From Breviolum minutum Mf 1.05b.01 (taxonomy: Eukaryota > Sar > Dinophyceae > Suessiales > Symbiodiniaceae): a DNA stretch of 64,000 nt. Every line of letters begins with the position of its first letter. Positions within the stretch are counted from its first letter, which is position 1. Shown in pieces: positions 56,149 to 64,000 of the stretch. The notes beneath the pieces were generated by a model. The model was given only the letters and a program-made list of their open reading frames with translations, was not told where the DNA came from and made no database searches. The DNA lies in NCBI GenBank assembly GCA_000507305.1, contig DF239103.1:173152-237151 (forward strand). Reading direction: 5' to 3'. A program made the translations under genes and the position numbers.

Positions 56149-58449
56149 TCAGCTTGGCTGAACCGGAAGGTGAGATTCCTCTCCCTCCTTGATTTCTGGC
56201 AAAAGAATTTTCTCCGAATCAGAGGCTGTGTCAACCGAAGAGTCTGTTAAGGAGCTCAAAGAAACTGATGAATCAGAGTCCACAGCATGCGCTGGGGCAT
56301 CCTGGACTCCCCAATCACTAGGCAATCTGAATCTGTGGAAACATCTAGAGCAATGGAGGAGGAGGTCCGCCGCCTCAGAATCATAGTCATCCTTAGTCAT
56401 GCTGGAGACTTTGGTCAGGTCTGGAGACCATCCACAACCCACTGCTCTGCCATCTCGGTCCAGGAGATGAAGTTTTCGTTTTGGAGGATTTCCCGTCTTT
56501 CTCAGCAACGCCACCACTATCAATGGTCCTACTGGAGGTGCCACCTCGTCAGCAAAGATCTCCTGGAAAAGTGGCCTAAGTAGCTCTGATGACTTAGCCG
56601 CTGCCCGTGTCCGTCTTGAAGATGAAGTATGTTGGGTACTGGCCGAATTTGGGCCCCCTTCTGACTCAATGAGTCCAGTCTCAGCATCCGATTGGACCAG
56701 CTCCAATACATTGGAATCAACGACACTCTCTGTGTCCCCTGGCTTGTCCAGTGGTTTATCATCCCAGTCTGGGTGTGCAAGGTCTTCACGGGCCATCCTG
56801 CCCGGTTCTAAATCAACCTCTTGGATCTTTCCCAAAACCCTGGACCAAATGTCCACAACTACGTTCCTTTTCTCCCTGGTATAGATATCCGCAGTGGGTT
56901 CTGTCTGCCAATTCCCTAGGTATTGCCTCTGGGCCCTAGGGATTCCCAGTTGATAAGCGCAGTCTGGGATGAAGACCCGGAAGGAGTGCCAAGTAAGAGG
57001 TGTGACCAAGTCCTGGTCCACTCCTTGGCGTACCAATGCTTCTTTCAACCATCTCAGGCCTCTGTCACTTGTACTAGGACGGGGTATCACTCCCTGGAAG
57101 TCCTTGCTCAAGGTTGGGATCAGGTAGTCCATGTCCTGGAAACGTTCCAGAGATGAGAGTAGAGTCAAAGTCTTGCTCCATTCTGTCCACCAGTCCACTC
57201 CCGAAAGGGAGAGCTTTGGGGCAATAAGAGGGACTGGATTCTTCTTGATTCGGAAAGCTGATGCAGTCTTTGTTTGCCAAGCCATCATCTCAATGGTGTT
57301 GGAAGTGACCTTCATGGTGCTTGGGCTTGTGTGTTGAAGATCATTGAAGCGGGCACTACTGCCAACTTGGAATCTGACCATTCCCAAAATGAATGCATCA
57401 ATCGCCTCCCTGGCTATTTCAGCGCCACCGGCAGCCGCCCCCTGCTCCAAGGCCAGGATGACTTCCTTGGCGGGAACCACAGCCTTGCGTTGTGGTGTCG
57501 ATGCTGTAGAGACCAAAGTCTCCTGTAGCCACTTCTTCTTTGATGCAAGTCGATGAGTGGCTGTCACATCTAAGGTTTGAAACTTGGTGCTGAACCACTT
57601 CAGAGTATCCCAAACTTGCTGGATGTAGTTTGGGGTACACTCTTCCTTATGAAGGTTGCTCAGGAGGGACCGGACTGATTTTTCCGTCCACGGGATCTGG
57701 AGACCTCCATGTTTCTTGAGCTTTTCCAAGGCAAGGCACCTCTGCCTGAGCGTACTGAAGCGGGCATCTCCCAGAAGATGAAGGAATTCTTCATGGTCAT
57801 TTCCGTCTCCCATCACTGCCGCCATCGCCGGGATGTCCGAAGCATGAGGGGCCAAATGGCTAATAAGCCGGTTGGACCAATGTTGCCGTAATTTTTCTTC
57901 AAGGGCCCGTTGGGTAGTTGGTTCCAAGTCCCGCAACTGGGCAGGCCTCCACTGCCTCCATTTCGCCAGTTGAAGTTGGGTAATAGGTGGAGGTCTATGC
58001 CGAGATTGCCACATCTCTCGATCATGATGTTCCCAACCATACTCTCTGGGTGTGAAGGTGTAGGATGGCTTCCCACAGGTGACCTTCTCCATGATTTGCC
58101 AAAGGCTGCGTTCCAAGTCGGCAGCATCTGTTGGAGAGAAGGGGACTCTTTCATCCAACCCCAAGAACCATTGCTTCCATTGTTCAGAAGGGATTACTGA
58201 TTGTGTCTCATCAGAGTGTTCCCCTAAGTCTTCCAGGACTCTGCGGAAGGCTTCCCACGGACGACTCCCCACTCCATCTGCCCTGGGTGGGTCGTCACAA
58301 GGTTGAAGGAAACACATGCAGAGAAGCTCGCCATCAGCCTGGAAGGGTCCTATATTGAAGGCCTCCAAAGCCTCCTGGACCAGCTGTGGGCTGTGAAGAT
58401 ATGCCCGGGTAAAAGGGCTAGGGAATTTGAACTGGCTAAGTAAAGCCAT
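56149..58449 (-). CDS. Tyrosine recombinase (766 aa, intact)
   Basis: Runs from the ATG at 58449 (MALLSQFKFPSPFTRAYLHS) to the TGA at 56149. The frame is also open upstream, but the first ATG lies in a good context (CACCATGG). Catalytic residues of the tyrosine-recombinase/integrase family are all visible: Arg367 in SSARFNDL, a candidate Lys394 (WQTKTASAF), His488 and Arg491 in TWHSFRVF, Trp514 in YLGNWQTEP replacing the second His, and Tyr523 in TADIYTREKR. The first ~320 residues are helical and probably bind DNA; the last ~220 are acidic and Ser-rich with a CSRC at about 700. It would cut and rejoin the element ends without target duplication. Its integrity contrasts with the decayed RT cassette. 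Confidence 0.85.
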   Translation of the reverse strand: MALLSQFKFPSPFTRAYLHSPQLVQEALEAFNIGPFQADGELLCMCFLQPCDDPPRADGVGSRPWEAFRRVLEDLGEHSDETQSVIPSEQWKQWFLGLDERVPFSPTDAADLERSLWQIMEKVTCGKPSYTFTPREYGWEHHDREMWQSRHRPPPITQLQLAKWRQWRPAQLRDLEPTTQRALEEKLRQHWSNRLISHLAPHASDIPAMAAVMGDGNDHEEFLHLLGDARFSTLRQRCLALEKLKKHGGLQIPWTEKSVRSLLSNLHKEECTPNYIQQVWDTLKWFSTKFQTLDVTATHRLASKKKWLQETLVSTASTPQRKAVVPAKEVILALEQGAAAGGAEIAREAIDAFILGMVRFQVGSSARFNDLQHTSPSTMKVTSNTIEMMAWQTKTASAFRIKKNPVPLIAPKLSLSGVDWWTEWSKTLTLLSSLERFQDMDYLIPTLSKDFQGVIPRPSTSDRGLRWLKEALVRQGVDQDLVTPLTWHSFRVFIPDCAYQLGIPRAQRQYLGNWQTEPTADIYTREKRNVVVDIWSRVLGKIQEVDLEPGRMAREDLAHPDWDDKPLDKPGDTESVVDSNVLELVQSDAETGLIESEGGPNSASTQHTSSSRRTRAAAKSSELLRPLFQEIFADEVAPPVGPLIVVALLRKTGNPPKRKLHLLDRDGRAVGCGWSPDLTKVSSMTKDDYDSEAADLLLHCSRCFHRFRLPSDWGVQDAPAHAVDSDSSVSLSSLTDSSVDTASDSEKILLPEIKEGEESHLPVQPS

Positions 58450-58554
58450 GGTGAGACACTTGAGCCAGTAGACTAACAAGCCAAGAGCCACACCCAACCA
58501 GCCCAAGCCAACACAACAGCAAAAATCACACGTCCAAATCTTCCAATCACAAAG

Positions 58555-58658
58555 TCTCACTTACGTGACAAAAGCTCTTGAGCCAAAATGGCAGTGCCAT
58601 TTTGGCTGTGAATGTTTGCACACATAATCCTTGCAAGTGCAAGCACAGCAAGTTCTAA
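58555..58658 (-). repeat. A repeat, outer copy (leader of recombinase cassette)
   Basis: Identical to 55691-55794. In minus sense it precedes a ~105-nt spacer to the recombinase ATG. That spacer contains CTACTGGCTCAAG|TGTCTCACCATGG, offering an AG acceptor just before the start codon for the GTAAGT donor of this repeat. Confidence 0.9.
58577..58607 (-). promoter_or_regulatory. Spliced-leader core within a 27-bp palindrome (outer A repeat)
   Basis: Same structure as at 55713-55743: leader core at 58592-58577 on the minus strand, palindrome at 58581-58607. A second, smaller palindrome, CTTGCAAGTGCAAG, lies ~25 bases further upstream in minus sense. Confidence 0.8.
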
Positions 58659-58662
58659 ATGT

Positions 58663-59235
58663 TTGTGATGCGCGCACCTTTTTTTTTTGGGCAAAATGCA
58701 TCAAAACTTGATTCTGAATTTCTGAGATTTGTGGCATAAATCTAAGTGTGCTTCAGCATGATGTCCTGAAAGGCCTCGGCACTGCTAATACCATCATCCC
58801 ACCTAGGCTTTTGTGTGTGTTGGAGTGATGATAGCAATTACTTCATGTCATCCTCCAACTGCTCTGGAAGCTGATATGTACCGGTACAATTATAATTATA
58901 CTTCAAAAAAAAGTGTCACCACCATCTATTCCAACAGCCGGAAATCAAAACCAACCCTGAGCATAGTTCCTATGGTCGAAAGGACTAGTGATTTGGTCAG
59001 AGGCGCGGCATTTCACACCAAGGCACAGTTGGATTCCCAGCTTCACCAGCTGCAGCGTGAAGCTGCGCTCTTGTTGAGTCCCTATGACATCCATAAAGTC
59101 CTGACAACTTCACCAACTCAAAGAGATAGATTTGTTGGATGCTATGAGATGTGACTGAGAAAACATCCTTGGGTGACATGCTATCCCAGAATTGCTCACG
59201 AAATCGATGTATCACTCAATCTTTGCCCAAAACAC
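58663..59235. other. Spacer between recombinase element and armadillo-like exons
   Basis: No exon was supported here. It would be intronic if the exons at 59236-60397 and 52997-53200 belong to one gene. A T run lies at 58680-58689. Confidence 0.4.
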
Positions 59236-60397
59236 TGCCCCTCCTTCGAAGCAGAGCATTGCATCAAGATCCTTGCCGCATATCTCCGTCCATCTGGAAT
59301 CTTCAAAGTCTCCATCATGGAAGCCATGGAAGCGGATTCCAAGTTGAGCAATGCTTGGATGGTGCCCAAGCGAATGATCAGCTCCACATTTTCCAAGTAG
59401 GTCTGTGCCATGGTGCAAACGCAACGCAATGCATGAAGAGCCACTTCAGGATTTGCCCGAATCAAAGGCACCATGATCTCCAATCCTTGCCCTTCTTTGA
59501 AGGCAGCCTCATAGGCACCACGCTCCAATTCCCTATCCTTCAATAACTTTTGCTCCAGGACCTTGGAGACGACCTCCAACAAAATCACACCTTAGGTCGT
59601 TTTCCACAATGACAACTTTGAATTGCGACTTTTGACAAGGAAAGAATCAAGAAAGAATATATACATTTTCCCCAAGCAATCACAGTATCCAAGTCACAAT
59701 ACCTGCTGCCCTTCCATTCTGTGAGATCTGCCTTTGTATCTCCAGTATCTTCTTGTACCATCTGCTGAATCGCCAGCAGCAAATGCGTCACCTCCTGACC
59801 AGCTAGGTTGAAAACCCCTTTAACTTGAGCAAACAATTCAGAGCCCTCCAGGAGGTCACCAACCCCACGGCCGATGCCTCGGGATCATCCACCAGCTGCG
59901 GATCGTCCACCGCATTCTTGGCCACCAGCTCACCCAGGGTCCGCGCAGCCGCCGCTGCCTGCGTCCGATGGAAGAAACCACCACTGCCACGACGCCCCGC
60001 CAGCTGCGGCAAGATACCACGCAAGGCACGTTTCTTTAGGCGACCACCTGGATGGAAAGTAATAGGAGGTTGCCCTGGGCATGCTTTCTTGCTAGTTGGA
60101 TGTCACATAGAGATAGAAAATAGAAAGATTCGGTAGATAGGAGCAAACGTTGTGTCCTTAAGCTGCATTCCCAAGATCAAGAAAAATGAAGTTCTTTTTT
60201 CCAGTGACCCCTTTTCAGCATCCTACTTTTGCCACCTTGTGCAAGCAGATCTAGAAGGAGCAAAGCAGCCTGTTCTTTGCAAGCCAGGGAAACATGCGGA
60301 GAATCTGGTCCAAAGAGGCAATCGTCCTCTGCGGAGGACTGCACCGCTTGAGACAGGTAGAAGGCTGCCCGCTCAACCACGCTGTTGGACTGGATCA
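59236..60397 (-). CDS. Armadillo/HEAT-like protein, internal exons
   Basis: Three minus-strand exons: 60227-60397, 59703-60047 and 59236-59590. They give helical, leucine-rich repeat sequence: SVVERAAFYLSQAVQSS, KEQAALLLLDLLAQGGK, AAAAARTLGELVAKNAVDD, VTHLLLAIQQMVQEDTGDTK and IMVPLIRANPEVALHALRCV. The first two join in phase across a 179-nt intron (AAA A|GT GGT). Within 59703-60047 a one-base frame change at the G4 run near 59862-59865 is needed; a fifth G would restore VGVGDLLEGSELFAQVKG. The joint to 59236-59590 is unresolved. Such repeats form protein-binding solenoids. The exons may continue the TPR/armadillo gene upstream, whose model ends in TAG at 61061. Confidence 0.55.
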
Positions 60398-60928
60398 CTT
60401 CCAAGGTTTGATTTCTGCCTTACGTACAGTTCAGGACCCCCTTAGAGTTGAGCGATAAACATATCCACAGAATCATGCGATGAGTGCTAGATGCTATAGG
60501 TGATAAATTCTGCAAAGCCTCCCCAGCAAAGCATTGCAAGAATGAAAGAACACATGTGTTGAACGAGAGTCATACATTGCTCAGTAGTTCACAGGTTCAA
60601 CCCCCCATTTGAAAAACATGTGCAATGGGAGAACTGATTTGTTCCCCTGAAGAGCTAAGAATATCCTTTAAATGTACGGTCCATATTAAATATGGTATTC
60701 TCGACTCATGTATTCTCGTCCTCTTGTGATCTACTGAGTTTTCCCACCCTTTTTCACAGAGGAAATTTCAGCATGACGAAATCCAAATGTGTCAAGAATG
60801 ACAATTGAGCAACCTATCCCAGGAATCCCCGATTCGCAAGCGAAGTCTCACTAGGAGATCTGCTTACAAAAGCCAACAGCAAACCATCCACTTCAATCAC
60901 CACTTGGCCAACTGTTTTCTCACCTACT

Positions 60929-61046
60929 GGTTAATTATTGGTTTGGGTTGGTGGTTTGGATTCCTGGGATCCCCTCATGAAAGGAATTATGTTACTTAGG
61001 GGTAGCCCTAGAATCCCAAACCACCAATCCAAACCACCAATTAACA
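60929..61046. mobile_element. Small inverted-repeat element (family 3)
   Basis: A ~118-bp foldback. The left arm includes GGTTTGGGTTGGTGGTTTGG then ATTCC; the right arm is its inverse, GAATCCCAAACCACCAATCC then AAACCACCAATT. The arms are ~35 bp. TTAATT/AATTAA words at both edges may be a duplicated target. It lies just 3' of the stop codon of the TPR/armadillo gene. Confidence 0.6.
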
Positions 61047-61060
61047 AATCAACATCGACT

Positions 61061-63253
61061 CTAAGCCAAGATGCAGCGCTCCCATAAGCGAAACACCAAG
61101 GCCACCAAGCGTTCGCAGACCTCCGATGGCACCTTGCAGTTGCAGCCACCCAATAAGGCCCACATGATGTGCGCCTCTGAAGCCAAATACCTGTCGAAAG
61201 GTGTCCAAACTGCACTGTTGATAGAAGAAAATCCGGCTCACCACTTGAGGTTGGTAGTTTATCCCATTATTTACAAGGTTTTCTTACATGCCTGGTGATG
61301 CAGGATTTCTTCCATCAACCGAATCATTCCAAAATTTCAATCCAAGAAAACTCCCCGCCGACCCACTCTGACCTGAGATTCGCTTCATTTCCTTGACAGA
61401 TCAAAGCTGTCACAAATGCAACTTCCAGTGCACCTGGCGCGATGTAGCTCAGTTTGGCTTAGCGGATTGGTGATTTTTTACAAATGAGACACGTCCGATC
61501 AGAGCTGGATTGCATGACACAAATTTGAATCAGGAAATCTGAAACCTGGACAAGGAAATTACAACTATGACCTAGAGCAATCGACCACCTCTTTCCAGAA
61601 AATGTCCAAAAAGTGTCCACTACTTTCGTACCCATGACAGTAAACCGCACACCTCGTTTTGCAAACAGGATGTCTCATTATGTCCAGCCCATCAGTCTTT
61701 TTGCACCTGGGAGCTTGTACAGATCCACAAACTTTCCCTCCATGTTCATCTTCCATTGAGCCTGCCAGTCTGATATCCGACAGTGTCTGTTGGTGCTCGT
61801 AGTCGAAGCAATCGAATGAAAACCTAAAACCCACAACATCTAACAAATACCATCTGTCATAACCCACAACCTTCTAAAACACCCCACTGCCTCGAAAAAA
61901 AGACTGTTCCACGTAGGTGCCTTGACTTCAAACCTGCTGCTCAGAACAGTTTACTCTCAAAACCCACCAGCCTCTAAGATGTTGAGGAGATGTCTCAATA
62001 CGCCATTGGTCTGCAAGAGGGCCTGCAATGAATCCAGAACCTCTTCTTCTACCTCCTCGGCCTTTAGCATGACGTACTCCAACTTGCTGAGCAGCGCCAT
62101 GAATGCATTCGGCAACACTGTGGTTCCTGTCAGGAATGAACGAAAAAAACGTGACGTCTTTCAAAACAACCAAGTCCTGGCCATTTAGTACGGCTCGGGT
62201 TTCAACTAAGCTTCTACTAAGCATAGCTTTTGGCACAGCCATCCTTTGCCCTCGACAAAAACGACTATCAACGAGGATGAGTTCACCTGAAGAACAAATT
62301 CCACCATTTTTTGGAAATTCCCACCCCGCGCCTAGGCCACCACCGTGTCGACCCTTCATGCTATTGATCTCATGTTCCAAGGACTCAGAGATGAAGGCAA
62401 TGTATTCCATCAGCTTTCGCCCATGTTGACTGTCCATGCCAAGCTCCTCTCTCCCACTGCGAGACTGGGATGGAGTACCACGACCCAAAGAACCTGTGCG
62501 AAAACAGCACAGGTAAATCTCAAGTGGATAGGTGTTGATCCAACTTGTTGGTAGGCTCACAAAGCATCTGGACTAATAACTGTTTTTTTGCATCTGGACA
62601 ACAAGTGGAGAACGCAGTGCTGTTTCAAGAAATGATACTTTGAGCTTGGTTGTAACAAACAAGGCATGCAAAACATAGCTACTGTACGTTTTCTTGCAGG
62701 GTCGCCAGCCCCAAACATCTCTATTGTACTCTCAGACAATGATGCCAGAACCAAAAACGGTATCAAGTTCCCAAATCTGGAAACGCAATGCCAAGCGCGT
62801 GGACTCGGCCAGGCGTTGCATCTCTTGACATTCGGGATAGTTTCTTCGCTCGTGGTGCAGCAAGCGCATGGCTTCGGACATGCGTTGCATCGCTTGCAGA
62901 GCCCTAGCCAAACGCAAGATCGTCTTCCTGGCGAAAGAACGGGCTTCCGACAAGATTCGGTAAATAGCAATACCTGAGAGCTTCCCAAAATGACATCAAT
63001 ATCAGCATCACCCCGTGGACTCTTGGTATACACAGCTGAAGGCAAAAACCACCAGCATCACCCCCCCGCCCCATGGCATCAACCGAGTCCTCCTGAGTGC
63101 TTGGGTTTCTTCGTTCAAACCCGACAGCGCAGCCAAGGCTTTCAAAAATTTCAGCGCCTCGTCCCCGTCATCCGCAGCCCCACGGAAGTCTTGCAACTTC
63201 ATGCGCGCTTCCGAGCGATTCGAATACAGCAAGGCATAGGCTTCAGAATATTC
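61061..63253 (-). CDS. TPR plus armadillo-like protein gene (UNC-45-like layout)
   Basis: The last five exons join perfectly in phase: 62344-62493, 61968-62126, 61707-61769, 61373-61433 and 61061-61190 (TAG at 61061-61063). Upstream, 63093-63253 encodes a TPR (SEAYALLYSNRSEARMKLQD then GAADDGDEALKFLKALAALS). It joins about 62760-62927 (KTILRLARALQAMQRMSEAM) if the donor is GA (CTCAG|GAGG). The downstream exons read MEYIAFISESLEHEINSMKG, FMALLSKLEYVMLKAEEVEE, WQAQWKMNMEGKFVDLYKLP, ALEVAFVTALICQGNEANLR and IMWALLGGCNCKVPSEVCER. TPR followed by helical repeats recalls the UNC-45 myosin chaperone layout; that identity is a guess. The joint 62760/62493 is unresolved and the 5' end is missing. Confidence 0.7.
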
Positions 63254-63258
63254 CTCCA

Positions 63259-63587
63259 GGGTGACGGGAAGAAGTCAGGGAATCATGACGAAAAACCATG
63301 CTGGTTGAGGGAGTGGACCATGAACTGAAACTAAAATATATCTTATCGAAGGAAGTTTAAATAGAAACTTCCGACAATATGGAGAGTTGAAAAGCAGTAG
63401 TAGAGTAGTCAAGTCAGTCGACAGAAGATGCAATAGTGTCAAAGTCAAGTGAAAGAAGATACATCCGCGCTAAATGTTAGAGAAGTCACGAAATGCTGTG
63501 TTTTTTCAATGATTCGTGTGTCGGGTCAGTCGAAAAGTAGGCCTGTTAAAGCGGCGGGTGCGGAGGTCGGAGCTGAGAGGATAAATC
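63259..63587. other. No gene recognised
   Basis: No exon or known repeat was found. It contains GAAG/AGTC-rich words leading into the tandem repeat. The 5' exons of the TPR/armadillo gene may lie beyond the window. Confidence 0.35.
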
Positions 63588-63870
63588 AAAAATTGCACGC
63601 CGCTGTGGCGAAACGCACATTCGGAAGTGAAAATGTACAAAACATGACGTGTTTGGACCACTTTTGTAAGTTCTGATGTCGAAAAATTGCACGCCGCTGT
63701 GGCGAAACGCACATTCGGAAGTGAAAATGTACAAAACATGACGTGTTTGGACCACTTTTGTAAGTTCTGATGTTGAAAAAATGCACGCCGCTGTGGCGAA
63801 ACGCACATTTGCAAGTGAAAATGTACAAAACATGTGGGGTTCGGCGCACTTTTTGAGGTTCGGATGTCGA
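63588..63870. repeat. 94-bp tandem repeat, three copies
   Basis: The block starting TTGCACGCCGCTGTGGCGAA recurs with a 94-bp period at 63593, 63687 and 63781. The first two copies are nearly identical, and the third diverges after GTACAAAACATG. All minus-strand frames are open across it because 94 is not a multiple of three, so each frame reads the same sequence in turn. Confidence 0.95.
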
Positions 63871-63968
63871 AAAATTAGTCAGGTAGAAAGTTACTCAGTT
63901 AGTCAATCAGTCAGTTTGTCACTTAGTCAGTTGGTTAGTTAGTCAGTCAGTTAGTGAATTAGTCAGGT

Positions 63969-64000
<32 letters not shown>
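63871..64000. repeat. AGTC/TCAG-rich tract and (AATC)n microsatellite
   Basis: Irregular TCAGT/TAGT units run to about 63965 and pass into AATC repeats that continue past the window edge. Confidence 0.9.

Larger units (their letters stand above)
53237..58662 (-). mobile_element. Two-cassette tyrosine-recombinase retroelement
   Basis: On the minus strand the order is A (58658-58555), recombinase ORF, B (55957-55796), A (55794-55691), RT-RNase H remnant, B (53398-53237). The A copies are identical over 104 bp, and the B copies match over ~160 bp with one mismatch at the far end. ATGT occurs at each boundary: 58659-58662, 55796-55799 and 53237-53240. RT-RNase H together with a tyrosine recombinase defines the DIRS-like class, which integrates without target-site duplication. 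In DIRS-1 the recombinase follows the RT; here it precedes it and each gene has its own copy of the end repeats. The arrangement resembles split direct repeats (A1-B1-A2-B2) with a gene in each half. Confidence 0.75.

Noticed and set aside
60585..60612. B-box-like CAGGTTCAACCCCCC
   Set aside because: No A box within 30-70 bases upstream and no stem structure of a tRNA.
61441..61520. tRNA-like start (TGTAGCTCAGTTTGG resembles an A box)
   Set aside because: No B box (GGTTCGANNCC) at the right distance and no cloverleaf pairing; it lies in an intron of a well-supported minus-strand gene.

Overview
The window looks like nuclear DNA of a dinoflagellate. Four things point there. (1) Two repeats carry an exact 16-nt match (GCCATTTTGGCTCAAG) to the 3' part of the dinoflagellate spliced leader. 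(2) Introns use GT, GC and GA donors, usually with AG|G acceptors. (3) Every host exon I could support lies on the minus strand, as expected of unidirectional gene arrays. (4) The retroelement debris is of types common in dinoflagellates. Coding density is low and introns are large. Four single-N gaps (11296, 12235, 14105, 45332) show that this is a draft scaffold. I assembled the exon models by eye from splice sites and reading phase, so they are hypotheses.

Layout. 1-2930: nothing recognisable, then a purine-rich tract. 2938-3970: truncated 3' ends of a LINE, minus strand. 5539-7780: decayed LINE reverse transcriptases, plus strand. 8215-14235: a minus-strand retroelement with an N-terminal ORF1, a GIY-YIG-like endonuclease and a downstream reverse transcriptase; its middle part occurs in two copies around N gaps, one copy holding a LINE insertion. 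14300-16060: more LINE debris. 16060-18890: no gene seen. 18899-30289: a gene of about a dozen exons of unknown function. 32449-40641: a coiled-coil gene built largely of small phase-0 exons. 41179-42420: an intronless, frame-broken TPR (kinesin-light-chain-like) block. 42712-44406: 3' end of another multi-exon gene. 45121-45460 and 46487-46673: large microsatellites. 47169-48095: 3' end of an ankyrin-repeat gene. 48940-52506: a further multi-exon gene. 52997-60397: exons of an armadillo-like gene and an isolated terminal exon, with a tyrosine-recombinase retroelement between them. 61061-63253: a TPR plus armadillo-like gene. 63588-64000: tandem repeats.

The most striking element is at 53237-58662. 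On the minus strand it reads A-[tyrosine recombinase]-B-A-[RT-RNase H]-B. Both cassettes have the same 104-bp leader repeat (A) and the same ~160-bp trailer repeat (B). All three boundaries carry ATGT. Each A repeat contains the spliced-leader core inside a 27-bp palindrome and ends at a consensus 5' splice site (GTAAGTGAGA). The recombinase ORF is intact (766 aa); the RT-RNase H cassette is frameshifted and has lost its YxDD box. This suggests a modular two-cassette retroelement that uses or mimics host trans-splicing. Small inverted-repeat elements are scattered through the introns of the host genes.
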